Shown in pieces: positions 27,040 through 36,119 of a stretch of DNA of 64,000 bases (positions are counted from its first letter, which is position 1; the number at the start of each line of letters is the position of its first letter). Origin of the DNA: Halochromatium sp. Lineage in GTDB: Bacteria > Pseudomonadota > Gammaproteobacteria > Chromatiales > Chromatiaceae. The notes under the pieces were generated by a model, which was given only the letters and a program-made list of their open reading frames with translations, made no database searches and was not told the origin of the DNA. The stretch is from NCBI GenBank assembly GCA_010912705.1, contig POWB01000015.1:1-64000 (forward strand), read 5' to 3'. A program made the translations under genes and the position numbers.

Positions 27040-27117
27040 TCGATAGAGCGAGTCGATAGCGCGAGTCGATAAAGCGGGTCGATAGAGCAGATCGATAGAG
27101 CAGATCGATAAAGCGCG
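27040..27117 (-). repeat. six tandem 13-bp repeats in the ATPase-metA leader
   Basis: Six consecutive 13-bp units with consensus TCGATAGAGCGAG occupy exactly 78 bp, ending 11 bp from the GTG start of the ATPase gene. Units 4 and 5 are identical (TCGATAGAGCAGA). The array covers the expected promoter/leader region. The divergent space 27030-27508 otherwise holds only a degenerate repeat element. Confidence 0.9.
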
Positions 27118-27289
27118 AACCCAGCGCGAGACATTGGCGCAAAGCCGACTCGCGGAAAACGCGGAACTATACGCGATCCGCCTGCTTGGCCACCAGAGAC
27201 GACAGGCACCGAGATGCCACTCGACCATTGATCCGCTTATACTGCAGCCAACGGCCAACGCCTTGAAGAGCAGCCCGCACAGCACGGAT

Positions 27290-27475
27290 CTCACGCAAAG
27301 CCACGAAGAGCGGAAAGCTCGGGAAGTGCGCGAAACGATTTCAGATCGATCCTAATGACGAGGGGCTTACCCTCCAGGATAGCCAGCGATAGCCCCGATG
27401 TGAGTCTTCTGGTATGGGTCTTGTGATTCGCGGCTTCTTCCTCAGCGTCTCCCCCGTCTTCGCGAGCCCAATTCC
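27290..27475. repeat. degenerate dispersed repeat element
   Basis: CTCACGCAAAGCCACGAAGA at 27290-27309 resembles the left arm of the element at 18309, GTGCGCGAAACGA at 27326-27338 is identical to the copy at 18384, and GATTCGCGGCTTCTTC near 27425 resembles the inverted right arm. Arm pairing is poorer than in the first copy. No gene was found here. Confidence 0.55.
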
Positions 27476-27508
27476 GGAGCGTTGGATCAACCAAGGAGCA
27501 CTCAGCCC

Positions 27509-28327
27509 ATGCCGAGCCTGCAACGTGACGATACCAGTCTCTACTACGAGCTTCATGGACCAGCCGCCACGGACGAGCAGCCGCCACCCCTGATCCTGGT
27601 GGCGGGGCTTGCCAGCAACTGCCAATCCTGGGTGCTAGTGCTGCCAACCTTGGCCGCCGGCCGCCAGGTTCTCGTCTTCGATAACCGCGGCTGTGGTCGC
27701 AGCCAGCCGCAAGAGGCACCGACCAGCATCGCTCTGATGGCGGGCGACTGCCTCGCGCTCGCCGATCACCTCGGCCTTGAGCGCTTTGATCTCCTAGGCC
27801 ATTCCATGGGCGGTTTCATCGCGCTCGAGATCGCCCGCCAAGCGCCGCAGCGCCTCAGCCACTTGGTGCTGAGCAATACCGGCGCGACTCAGAGCGCCCG
27901 CAACCAGTACCTGTTCGAGGATTGGGCTGATGAGCTGGATGCCGGCCAAGACCGCGAGCGTTGGTTCCGGAACTTTTTCTATTGGATCTTCACCGAGCGC
28001 TTCTTCGACAAGGCTCAAACCCTCAACGGGCTGCTCGAGCTGGTGCGAAACTATCCTTATGCGCAAAAGCCGGCAGGATTCCGCGGGCAGGTCGAGGCGA
28101 TGCGTGGCTTTGACGCCCGCGACTGGCTGCCTCAGCTCGAGACCCAGACGCTGATCCTAGCCAGTGCCGAGGATCTGCTCTTCCCGCCGCGCGACGATGC
28201 CGCCGGGCTCCTCGGCTTGCCGCATGCCGAGCTTCACCTGGTCGCGCAGCAGGCCCATAGCTTGCCGCTCGAAGCCCCCACTGAGCTGACTCAGGCAGTG
28301 CTCGGTTTCCTTGATCGGCCTATCTGA
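27509..28327 (+). CDS. alpha/beta hydrolase
   Basis: A 272-residue alpha/beta-hydrolase fold enzyme. AAGGAGC lies upstream of ATG 27509. The oxyanion region is PPLILVAGLASNCQSW, followed by FDNRGCGRSQPQ, and the nucleophile elbow is LLGHSMGGFIALEIA with Ser at about residue 97. A late Asp (ASAEDLLFPP) and His (AQQAHSLPLE) complete the triad. The substrate is unknown; similar proteins include esterases and 3-oxoadipate enol-lactonase-like enzymes. It lies upstream of the mla genes with about 80 bp between. Confidence 0.85.
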   Translation: MPSLQRDDTSLYYELHGPAATDEQPPPLILVAGLASNCQSWVLVLPTLAAGRQVLVFDNRGCGRSQPQEAPTSIALMAGDCLALADHLGLERFDLLGHSMGGFIALEIARQAPQRLSHLVLSNTGATQSARNQYLFEDWADELDAGQDRERWFRNFFYWIFTERFFDKAQTLNGLLELVRNYPYAQKPAGFRGQVEAMRGFDARDWLPQLETQTLILASAEDLLFPPRDDAAGLLGLPHAELHLVAQQAHSLPLEAPTELTQAVLGFLDRPI

Positions 28328-28410
28328 GGGCTAATCCGCCTAAGATTCCTCTCATAAGTCTCTCCCATGCATCTTGAACCTTCCTACTTTTGATCTCTTA
28401 TTGCGACGGA

Positions 28411-29688
28411 ATGCCGCCTGCACCGATTGCTACCGACAACCCTGCGCCGGCCCCACCAACCGCCCGCGCAGACTGCACTGATCAGCGCATCCTGCTGCAC
28501 CTGGCCGGTCGCTGGCGGCTGGATCAGCGCATCCCTGAAGTCAGCGAGGTCGCAGTGCTGATCGATCACGCCGGTGCCGACAGCGCCAAGACTGCCGATC
28601 GCGTCAGCACCGAAAACGCCAGGCGCAGCGGGAGCACGGATGGCGCGGATAGCACAGATGCCGCAGAGAGTACAGATGCCACAAGCCAACCGCTCGCGCT
28701 CAGCTTCGAGACCAGCGCGCTCAGCGACTGGGATTCGGCCTTGGTGACCTATGTCGCCGACATCGAACGGCTGTGCGCAGCGCGCAACATCGACTGTGAC
28801 TCAAGTGCACTGCCCGAGGGCCTGCGCAGCCTGCTCAAGATGGCGCGCCTCACCGCCGCGCCTGATGAGTCCACCCATGACCGCGGCCCTAGCTTTCTGA
28901 CCCGGATCGGACTGGATATCGGCGACCTGGTGCGCTCCACCGGCGAGATCATGGCCTTCTTCGGCGAGGGCGCCATCGCCGTGCGCCACTTTTTTGCTGG
29001 CCGTGCGCGCTATCGCCGCTCCGAGCTCTGGGTCATCATCCAGGAATCCGGCGCCGATGCGCTGCCGATCGTCAGCCTGGTCAGCTTCCTGGTCGGCATG
29101 ATCTTGGGCTACATCGGCGATCAGCAGCTAGCCCAGTTTGGCGCCCGCATCTATGTCGCCGATCTGGTCGGCCTGGCCACCGTGATCCAGATGGGCGCCC
29201 TGATCACCGGCATCGTCCTGGCCGGCCGGACTGGAGCGGCCTTTGCCGCGCGCATCGGCACCATGCAGGTCAACGAGGAGATCGACGCCCTACGCACCTT
29301 CGGCATCCCGCCGATGGAATTCCTGGTCTTGCCGCGCATGGTCGCGCTGATCCTGATGACACCGCTGCTCACCCTCTATGCCGACCTGCTCGGCATCCTT
29401 GGCGGCGCCTTCGTCGGCACCCTCGTCGGTGGCGTTACCCTGACCGCCTACATGGTCCAGACCCAGGCCGCGATCGGCTGGAACCACATCATCCAGGGCC
29501 TGATCAGCGCCACCGTCTATGGCGCCATCGTCGCCGCCTCGGGCTGCCTAAGGGGCATGCAATGCGGGCGCAGTGCGGCCGCGGTTGGTGAGGCGACGAC
29601 CTCGGCGGTAGTCACCGCGATCGTCTTCATCGTCATCGCCGCCGCGGTGCTAACCGTGATCTTCGATGCCATCGGACTCTCCGGATGA
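28411..29688 (+). CDS. mlaE: MlaE-type ABC transporter permease with N-terminal STAS-like region
   Basis: The permease of an MCE/Mla phospholipid transport system. Residues about 15-145 look like a STAS-like cytosolic domain interrupted by a Ser/Thr/Asp/Ala linker (STDGADSTDAAESTDAT). The permease part (about 190-425) has LVSFLVGMILGYIGDQQLAQ, QMGALITGIVLAGRTGAAFA and EIDALRTFGIPPMEFLVLPR, diagnostic of MlaE. The frame also opens at TTG 28390; ATG 28411 is preferred though neither has a clear ribosome site. Stop overlaps mlaF by 4 bp. Confidence 0.92.
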   Translation: MPPAPIATDNPAPAPPTARADCTDQRILLHLAGRWRLDQRIPEVSEVAVLIDHAGADSAKTADRVSTENARRSGSTDGADSTDAAESTDATSQPLALSFETSALSDWDSALVTYVADIERLCAARNIDCDSSALPEGLRSLLKMARLTAAPDESTHDRGPSFLTRIGLDIGDLVRSTGEIMAFFGEGAIAVRHFFAGRARYRRSELWVIIQESGADALPIVSLVSFLVGMILGYIGDQQLAQFGARIYVADLVGLATVIQMGALITGIVLAGRTGAAFAARIGTMQVNEEIDALRTFGIPPMEFLVLPRMVALILMTPLLTLYADLLGILGGAFVGTLVGGVTLTAYMVQTQAAIGWNHIIQGLISATVYGAIVAASGCLRGMQCGRSAAAVGEATTSAVVTAIVFIVIAAAVLTVIFDAIGLSG

Positions 29689-30437
29689 GCCGACCGGTGG
29701 CGATCCAGCTCGAAGAGGTCGCACTCGGCTATGGCGCGACCAACGTGCAGCAAGGCCTCAGCTTCGCCATCCATCGCGGCGATGTCTTTATCATCATGGG
29801 CGGCAGCGGCTGCGGCAAGAGTACAGTGATGCGCGCGCTCACCGGCCTGCTCGCCCCCCGGCAGGGACGGGTCTGGCTGCAAGACCAAAGCCTCTGGGAG
29901 ATCTCGGAGCAGGCGCGGACCCAACTGCTGCGCGGCGTTGGGGTCATGTATCAGAGCGGCGCACTCTGGAGCTCGATGACCCTGGAGGAGAACATCGCCC
30001 TGCCGCTCGAGCAGTACACGCGACTGTCACGCAGGCAGATCAGCGAACTGGCCGAATACAAGCTGGCCTTGGTCGGCTTGGCCGGCTTTGGCGGCTATTA
30101 TCCTGGTCAGATCAGCGGTGGCATGCGCAAGCGCGTCGGTGTCGCCCGCGCCATGGCCCTGGACCCGGATATCCTCTTTTTCGATGAGCCCTCAGCCGGC
30201 CTCGATCCACTCTCGGCACGGCGGCTCGATGACCTGATCCTCGAATTGCGCGACAGCCTAGGAACCACCATGGTGGTGATCACCCATGACCTTGATAGCC
30301 TCTTTCTGATCGGCGACGACGCCGTCTTCCTCGATGCCGAGACCCACAGCATGCTCACCACCGGCAATCCTAAACAGCTGCGCGACCAGAGCGAGATCGC
30401 CGAGGTCCGCGCCTTTCTACGCCGAGGCGAGACATGA
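29685..30437 (+). CDS. mlaF: MlaF-type ABC transporter ATP-binding protein
   Basis: The 250-residue ATPase of the Mla-type lipid transporter. Walker A is MGGSGCGKSTVMRALTGLL, the signature is QISGGMRKRVGVARAMALDP and Walker B is ILFFDEPSAGLDPLSA. The arrangement mlaE-mlaF-mlaD with 4-bp overlaps indicates one complex for moving phospholipids between inner and outer membranes. mlaB and mlaC are not present here; the STAS-like region fused to MlaE may take the place of MlaB (inference). Confidence 0.93.
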   Translation: MSRPVAIQLEEVALGYGATNVQQGLSFAIHRGDVFIIMGGSGCGKSTVMRALTGLLAPRQGRVWLQDQSLWEISEQARTQLLRGVGVMYQSGALWSSMTLEENIALPLEQYTRLSRRQISELAEYKLALVGLAGFGGYYPGQISGGMRKRVGVARAMALDPDILFFDEPSAGLDPLSARRLDDLILELRDSLGTTMVVITHDLDSLFLIGDDAVFLDAETHSMLTTGNPKQLRDQSEIAEVRAFLRRGET

Positions 30438-31462
30438 GTCGCGAGGCCAACCCCACCATCATCGGCGGCTTCGTGCTCGGCGCGGTCGCCCTGGTCGTGA
30501 TCGGCATCCTGGTCTTCAGCAGCGGCGCCTGGCTGCGCGAGCGGATCTACCTGGTGACCTATTTCCCAGGCTCGGTGCAGGGCCTGAGCGTCGGCGCTCA
30601 GGTGCAGTTTCAGGGGGTACCCATCGGCCAGGTAGTGGAGATCGGACTCGACTATATTGCCGATCGCGACAGCTTCCGCATCCCGGTCCGCTACGAGGTC
30701 TGGCCCAACACCATCCATGTGCTTGGCGATCTCGAGGGCACTGAGCCGAGTGAGCTGTTGCAGCGCCTAGTCGACGAGCGCGGACTGCGCGCCCAGCTCG
30801 AATCGGTGAGCTTCGTCACCGGTCAGTACCTGGTCAGCCTGAGCCTGAACCCGAGCCTGCCGAGTCGAAACTACCCACCCAACCCGGATGGCACGGTTCG
30901 CGTGCCGGCGATCGCGGCGACCCGTGATCGGGTCCAGGAGATGCTGGAAAACCTGCATCTCGATGAACTGGTGGATGCAGCTACGCAGGCACTCGAGGCG
31001 ATCAACTCACTGCTGTCTGCCGAGGAGACGCACTCTGCGTTGAACAATATGGATCAGGCCTTGGCCGGGATTGCAGCCTTAGCCGAGAAGGTCGACCGGG
31101 AGATTGCCCCGCTCAGCCAGCACGCCAGTGCAACCCTCAATGAGTACGAGCAGCTCGCCGAGACCCTGCGTCGCCAGGTCGGCCCCCTGCTGCGCGAGCT
31201 GTCGCAGACCACTCAAGCCATCACAGCGGTTGCAACCCGCGTTGAGGCCAAGATCGACCCACTCGCCAGCGCAACCCAGACGGCCCTCGACGAGGCCGCT
31301 GCGGCGATGCGCGGCATCAGCCAGCTGACCAGCGAGGGCTCCTCAACCCGCTACGAGCTAGATCAACTGCTCGCCACTGCCACCCGCGCCGCGAGCTCGA
31401 TCCGCTCATTAGCCGATTATCTCGAGCGTCATCCCGAGGCCCTACTGCAGGGCAAGCGCTGA
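30434..31462 (+). CDS. mlaD: MlaD/MCE-domain lipid-binding protein
   Basis: A 342-residue periplasmic protein anchored by one N-terminal helix (IIGGFVLGAVALVVIGILVF). The MCE domain follows: YFPGSVQGLSVGAQVQFQGV PIGQV-type sequence at about 40-65. The C-terminal half (about 170-330) is a long helical region with apolipoprotein-like heptads (ALAGIAALAEKVDREIAPLS). Such tails form a tunnel or scaffold in larger MCE proteins. It closes the mla operon. Confidence 0.9.
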   Translation: MSREANPTIIGGFVLGAVALVVIGILVFSSGAWLRERIYLVTYFPGSVQGLSVGAQVQFQGVPIGQVVEIGLDYIADRDSFRIPVRYEVWPNTIHVLGDLEGTEPSELLQRLVDERGLRAQLESVSFVTGQYLVSLSLNPSLPSRNYPPNPDGTVRVPAIAATRDRVQEMLENLHLDELVDAATQALEAINSLLSAEETHSALNNMDQALAGIAALAEKVDREIAPLSQHASATLNEYEQLAETLRRQVGPLLRELSQTTQAITAVATRVEAKIDPLASATQTALDEAAAAMRGISQLTSEGSSTRYELDQLLATATRAASSIRSLADYLERHPEALLQGKR

Positions 31463-31480
31463 GTAGCCAACCTAACCGCT

Positions 31481-31795
31481 TTAGTAGAACACCTCACGGG
31501 CCACCCCATTGAGCACCGAGACGGTAGCTAGCCCTTGCTGCCCCATTGGGCAAATGTAGTTGACGACGATGATCGTCTGTACCCTGGGGTCGGATTCCGC
31601 GCGTACGATCCCGGCCGAGCCAAGATTCCCAGTATCCATCAGACGACAGCCACAGCCGACCAGCGCTTCGGTTGTCATCCCCACCTCAGGCAAACAGCGG
31701 GGCCTTGCCGATGGTGTACCGCAAGCACCAATCAAGGCGCTCGCAGCCACCAACAACAGAAGCCAGCTGCGCTCGAGGCTATTGCTCACGCTCAA
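31481..31795 (-). CDS. small putative lipoprotein
   Basis: A 104-residue protein from GTG 31795 with a signal peptide ending in a lipobox (SALIGAC). The mature part has several cysteines (PRCLPEVGMTTEALVGCGCR, NYICPMGQQG), perhaps disulfide-bonded in the periplasm. I do not recognise the family. It overlaps the end of the upstream small gene by 17 bp and converges with mlaD. Confidence 0.6.
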   Translation of the reverse strand: MSVSNSLERSWLLLLVAASALIGACGTPSARPRCLPEVGMTTEALVGCGCRLMDTGNLGSAGIVRAESDPRVQTIIVVNYICPMGQQGLATVSVLNGVAREVFY

Positions 31796-31967
31796 CGTCG
31801 GCTAGGGCATCCTTCAGGGCTTGCAAGATCAACCTGCTCGCCTCGGCCTCATCGAGCTCCGGCACCTCCCAGCCCATGATCCGGCCATACTTCTGCATCA
31901 GATGACGGACGTCGTGCACCAGCTCGTTGTGATACTTACGAATCTCCACCTGTTCGAGGCTTGCCAT
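31779..31967 (-). CDS. small hypothetical cytosolic protein
   Basis: From ATG 31967, preceded by GGGGGAG, the protein has 62 residues: MASLEQVEIRKYHNELVHDV, then RHLMQKYGRIMGWEVPELDE. It is helical and acidic with no signal. The frame is open to 32012, but the internal ATG has the ribosome site. It overlaps the lipoprotein gene and is probably co-transcribed with it; a strong hairpin lies 29 bp upstream. Confidence 0.6.
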   Translation of the reverse strand: MASLEQVEIRKYHNELVHDVRHLMQKYGRIMGWEVPELDEAEASRLILQALKDALADVEREQ

Positions 31968-31995
31968 CTCTATCTCCCCCTTTTCGGGTCGGCCA

Positions 31996-32033
31996 GGCGT
32001 CTCGACGAGCACCCAATGGCTCGTCGAGACGCC
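31996..32033. promoter_or_regulatory. perfect 15-bp hairpin in an intergenic region
   Basis: GGCGTCTCGACGAGC and its exact inverse GCTCGTCGAGACGCC are separated by 8 bp. No T-run follows on either strand, so it is not a typical terminator. It lies just upstream of the small gene at 31779-31967, where it could be an operator or a leader structure. The rest of the 336-bp space 31968-32303 before degP shows nothing further except an AGGAG ribosome site at 32292. Confidence 0.6.
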
Positions 32034-32303
32034 GGTCTGGTTATCGTTGACGGTTGACGAGGCAGCGGGGCCTTATCTGTCGGACTCGTCGTAGGCGCCC
32101 CGCGCCCGCATTGTCGCACTGCCAGCGTAAGCTTGCGACTATGGCGCCTTGACTGATTAACGATTAACAATCGGTAACCCACTGGCAACGGCGCGGTAAA
32201 CCCCAAATCCCAACACTGAAGTCAACTCGATTAAGCATCACAGATCCTTGCTGCGGCCGCCGCTAGCAGCCCTAGCCTAGATAGATCACTTAGGAGTTCT
32301 CCT

Positions 32304-33875
32304 ATGCCTTCGACCCAACCACTGAGACCGGTGCGACCGCAGCCGATCGCGGCATCGGCAACGGCCAAAGCTGCCGTGCTCGAGGCATCCAGCATCGCTT
32401 CGGGATTACCGGCTCGCGCCATCCTAGCAGGCGCCATCAGCCTGACGTTGCTGGTCTCTGTAGCGGCATTCATGCCCAAGATCGGCCATGCGCAATCGGT
32501 TCCAGCGCCCTTGAGCGCGCCCGCTGGCCCTGCAAGCTTCGCTGACGTCGTCGAGCGAGTCACGCCCGCCGTGGTCAATGTCACGGTTGCACAAGAGACG
32601 CAGCCAGCACTCTCGATGCCAGGCGGCCAGCTCCCTGACGAGGGCTCTCCGCTGTATGAATTCTTCAAACGCTTCGGCGGAATGGACGAGCTACCGACCC
32701 CGGTGCCACGTCAGCGCGAGGGCGAGGGCTCCGGCTTCCTCATCGACGCCGAGGGCTATATCGTCACCAACAACCATGTGGTTAACGGTGCTTCAACGAT
32801 CGAGGTGACCCTGAACGATGGCGAGCAGTACGCGGCGAAGGTGATCGGCCGTGATGCCAAGACCGACCTCGCGCTGATCAAGATCGACACCACCGATGCC
32901 CTGCCGCACGTCACCTTCGGCGATAGCCAAGGCGCCCGCGTTGGCGATTGGGTGTTAGCGGTCGGCAACCCCTTTGGTCTCGGTGGCTCGGTCAATGCCG
33001 GCATCATCTCGGCACGTGGCCGCGACATCAACTCCGGCCCCTATGACGATTACATCCAGATCGACGCGCCGATCAACCGCGGCAACTCGGGCGGGCCGTT
33101 GTTCGATGCGCGCGGTGTCGTCATCGGCGTCAATACCGCGATCTTTTCGCCGAGCGGCGGCAACATCGGCATCGGCTTTGCGATCCCGGCCGAGACTGCC
33201 GCCGAGATCGTCGCCGAGCTGAAGACCAAGGGGCGGGTTGACCGCGGCTGGCTCGGCGTTCAGATCCAGCCGGTCACCGAAGAGATCGCCGCCAGCCTGG
33301 GGCTGCCAGAGACGCGCGGCGTGTTGGTTGCTGACGTGATCCCAGGTACCCCAGCAGAGGCTGCCGGCATCCGCAGCGGCGACGTCATCTTGCAGGCCGC
33401 CGGCGAGCGTATGGAGGAATACCGCGACCTGACCAAGCTGATCGCTGGCATCGACGCCGGCACCCAGATCAAGCTAGTCGTCTCGCGCTCCGGCGAGACC
33501 CTCAGCATCCCCGTCACCATCGGCGAGATGCCGGCTGAAGACCTGGCACAAGCGGCCAGCGAGCAGGCGCCCGCTGGCGACGAGCCGCGCATTGGCCTCT
33601 ATCTGGCGCCACTCACGCCAGAGCTGCGCGCCGAGCGTGGGATCGCTGCAGACGCCAGCGGTGTGCTGGTCGCCCAGGTCGCGCCGGGCAGCCCGGCACA
33701 GGCCGCCGGCATCAAGGCTGGCAGCCTGATCTCGATGGTGGGCCAGCAAGCGGTCACCCAGCCAAGTCAGGTGATCGAGGCCGTCAAGCAGGCTGCTGCC
33801 GCCGATCGACCTTCGGTGCTGCTGCGCGTCGAGCAGGATGGTGAGCAGCGCTTCGTCGCCGTTCCGATCGGGTGA
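32304..33875 (+). CDS. degP: DegP/DegQ-type periplasmic serine protease
   Basis: A 523-residue Do-family protease and chaperone. An N-terminal extension precedes a membrane/signal segment (about 37-65, ending in AQS). The triad residues sit in VTNNHVV (His about 158), KTDLALIKI (Asp about 188) and GNSGGPLFD (Ser about 262). Two PDZ domains follow (about 310-400 and 430-520). Ribosome site AGGAG precedes the ATG. The response-regulator gene starts 9 bp after the stop, so the protease is probably regulated together with, or by, that two-component pair. Confidence 0.93.
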   Translation: MPSTQPLRPVRPQPIAASATAKAAVLEASSIASGLPARAILAGAISLTLLVSVAAFMPKIGHAQSVPAPLSAPAGPASFADVVERVTPAVVNVTVAQETQPALSMPGGQLPDEGSPLYEFFKRFGGMDELPTPVPRQREGEGSGFLIDAEGYIVTNNHVVNGASTIEVTLNDGEQYAAKVIGRDAKTDLALIKIDTTDALPHVTFGDSQGARVGDWVLAVGNPFGLGGSVNAGIISARGRDINSGPYDDYIQIDAPINRGNSGGPLFDARGVVIGVNTAIFSPSGGNIGIGFAIPAETAAEIVAELKTKGRVDRGWLGVQIQPVTEEIAASLGLPETRGVLVADVIPGTPAEAAGIRSGDVILQAAGERMEEYRDLTKLIAGIDAGTQIKLVVSRSGETLSIPVTIGEMPAEDLAQAASEQAPAGDEPRIGLYLAPLTPELRAERGIAADASGVLVAQVAPGSPAQAAGIKAGSLISMVGQQAVTQPSQVIEAVKQAAAADRPSVLLRVEQDGEQRFVAVPIG

Positions 33876-33884
33876 GCTAAGACC

Positions 33885-34562
33885 ATGCGTGTACTGGTGA
33901 TCGAGGACGACGCCCAGCTCTCCGCCTATCTCGCCAAGGCCTTTGGCGAGATGGGCGCCAATGTCGACCTGGCCGACAACGGCCGCGATGGTCTGTTCCT
34001 GGCCGCTGGCAATCCTTACGACGTGATGGTGGTCGATCGGATGCTGCCAGGACTCGACGGGCTGGCCATCATCCGCACCCTGCGCGCCTCGGGCAATGCG
34101 ACGCCAGTGCTGATCCTGAGCGCACTGGGCGAGGTCGACCATCGCGTCGAGGGCTTACGTGCCGGTGGCGATGACTACCTGGTCAAGCCCTTCGCCTTCT
34201 CCGAGCTGCATGCACGCATCGAGGCCCTGATGCGCCGTGCACCACCCGGCGATGCCCCGGCAACCCACTTTAACGTCGCCGATCTGGAGCTTGATCTGCT
34301 CAAGCGCGAGGTCCGTCGTGCCGGCCAGCCCATCGCCTTACAGCCGCGTGAGTTCAAGCTGCTCGAGTACCTGATGCGACATGCCGGCCAGGTCGTGACC
34401 CGCACCATGCTGCTCGAGAACGTCTGGGATTATCACTTCGACCCACAGACCAACGTCATTGATGTCCATATCAGCCGGCTGCGGGCAAAGATCGATAAGG
34501 ACTTCGATCAGCCACTGCTACAAACAGTCCGCGGCGCCGGCTATATGCTCCGTGCTGACTAA
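33885..34562 (+). CDS. OmpR/PhoB-family response regulator
   Basis: A 225-residue regulator. The receiver domain has the acidic pocket in VIEDDAQL, phosphoacceptor Asp51 (VMVVDRMLPG), and Lys in YLVKPFAFSEL. The C-terminal winged helix (about 130-225) includes LQPREFKLLEYLMRHAGQVV and TNVIDVHISRLRAKI. It lies between degP and its histidine kinase, suggesting an envelope-stress function. The specific signal is unknown. Confidence 0.93.
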   Translation: MRVLVIEDDAQLSAYLAKAFGEMGANVDLADNGRDGLFLAAGNPYDVMVVDRMLPGLDGLAIIRTLRASGNATPVLILSALGEVDHRVEGLRAGGDDYLVKPFAFSELHARIEALMRRAPPGDAPATHFNVADLELDLLKREVRRAGQPIALQPREFKLLEYLMRHAGQVVTRTMLLENVWDYHFDPQTNVIDVHISRLRAKIDKDFDQPLLQTVRGAGYMLRAD

Positions 34563-34578
34563 CCGAACCGCGAGCCTG

Positions 34579-36003
34579 ATGGCCACCCTGGCCCCGGCAT
34601 TGAGGCGGCTCCATCTGTCGTCGCGCTTTATCCTGACCAGCTCGACCTTCCGACTCGCGCTCTTGTATATGCTGCTGGTCGGTGTCTCGGTCGCGATCCT
34701 GCTTGGCTTCATCTACTGGTCGACCGCCGGCTACATGGCGCGTCAAACCGATGCCACCATCGGCGCCGAGATCCAGGGTCTGGCCGAGCAGTATCGGCGC
34801 CGTGGTCTGGCTGGGCTCTCTGCGGTCATCGCTGAGCGCATTGCGCGTGATCCAGAAGGTGCTTCGATCTACCTACTCGCAGACCCGAGCGGCCACCCCA
34901 TCATCGGTAACCTCGATAGCTGGCCGCCAGTGACGCCAGACGCCGGCGGCTGGGTGCGCTTTCGTGCCCGCCAAGCGCAGGGCGAGGGCGTCAGCATCGA
35001 ACATGAGACGAGGGCGAAGGTGTTTCGGCTGCGCGGCGACCTGCGACTGCTGGTCGGCCGCGACGTGCGCGAGCTGGCCGCGATCCGCCATCTGATCCTG
35101 GACGCCATCACCTGGGGCCTGGCGATCACCGTTGGCTTAGCGCTGCTGGGTGGCTGGCTGATGGGCGCCGGCATCGTGCGCCGACTCGATGTGGTCAATC
35201 AGGTCAGTCGCGAGATCATGCAAGGCGATCTCAGCCGCCGTGTCCCAAGCACAGGCACCGGTGATGACTTCGACCAGCTCGCCGAGAATCTGAACCGGAT
35301 GCTCGAGCGCATCGAGGCGCTGATGCTGAGCATCCGCCAGGTCTCCGACAACATCGCCCATGACCTCCGCACGCCGCTGACACGCCTGCGCAATCGGCTC
35401 GAGCTGCTACAGGGCGCCGAGCTCAGTGACGAGGCCAGCGCCGAGGTCGAGGTCGCAATCGCCGACGCCGACGAGCTGCTCAGCGCCTTCAACGCCCTGC
35501 TCAGGATCGCCCGAATCGAGGCCGGCAGCCGCCGCGCCGCCTTTGCCGAGGTCGATCCGATCACGCTGTTGCAAGACGTCGCCGAGCTCTACGAACCGCT
35601 CGCGGCCGAATCGCTGCAACGCATCAGCGTTGACAGCACAAGCGCGCTTTGCCGCCTGCACGCTGACCGTGACTTGCTGTTCCAAGCAGTCGCGAATCTG
35701 GTCGACAACGCCATCAAGCACAGCCCCAGCGGCGGTCAGATCCAGCTGCGCGCCGACTGTACGCAAACCAGGGTCGAACTCAGCGTCACCGACGAAGGCC
35801 CAGGCATCCCGCCCGAGCTCCGCGACAAGGTGCTGCAGCGCTTCTTCCGCATCGACGAGAGCCGCGCGGCACCCGGCCATGGACTCGGCCTCAGCCTCGT
35901 GCAAGCGGTCGCGCAGCTCCATGGCGCCGAGCTGCATTTAGAGGACGCCGGCCCAGGCCTGCGGGTTCGGTTCTGTCTGCCAAGAGTTGCCGCCTCGGCC
36001 TGA
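34579..36003 (+). CDS. sensor histidine kinase
   Basis: A 474-residue membrane kinase. Two membrane segments (about 23-50 and 170-195) bracket a periplasmic sensor of about 120 residues. HAMP follows (about 195-245), the H-box is NIAHDLRTPLTRLRNRL, and the ATPase has NLVDNAIKHSPSGG and GPGIPPELRDKVLQRFFRID. The start may be ATG 34579 or GTG 34552, the latter overlapping the regulator gene. It partners the response regulator upstream. Confidence 0.92.
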   Translation: MATLAPALRRLHLSSRFILTSSTFRLALLYMLLVGVSVAILLGFIYWSTAGYMARQTDATIGAEIQGLAEQYRRRGLAGLSAVIAERIARDPEGASIYLLADPSGHPIIGNLDSWPPVTPDAGGWVRFRARQAQGEGVSIEHETRAKVFRLRGDLRLLVGRDVRELAAIRHLILDAITWGLAITVGLALLGGWLMGAGIVRRLDVVNQVSREIMQGDLSRRVPSTGTGDDFDQLAENLNRMLERIEALMLSIRQVSDNIAHDLRTPLTRLRNRLELLQGAELSDEASAEVEVAIADADELLSAFNALLRIARIEAGSRRAAFAEVDPITLLQDVAELYEPLAAESLQRISVDSTSALCRLHADRDLLFQAVANLVDNAIKHSPSGGQIQLRADCTQTRVELSVTDEGPGIPPELRDKVLQRFFRIDESRAAPGHGLGLSLVQAVAQLHGAELHLEDAGPGLRVRFCLPRVAASA

Positions 36004-36009
36004 TTGACC

Positions 36010-36051
36010 ATGCCAGGGCATCCACAATCTATGCCAGGGCATCCACAATCG
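36010..36051. repeat. two tandem copies of a 21-bp unit
   Basis: The unit ATGCCAGGGCATCCACAATC plus one base occurs twice in a row directly after the sensor kinase gene. Each copy contains the palindrome ATGCCagGGCAT. Confidence 0.85.
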
Positions 36052-36119
36052 ACGATACCGGGCCGAATCATCCTCTGGTACTGTTCTCAGCGAGCTTGAT
36101 TGATCCAATGCGACGCGAC

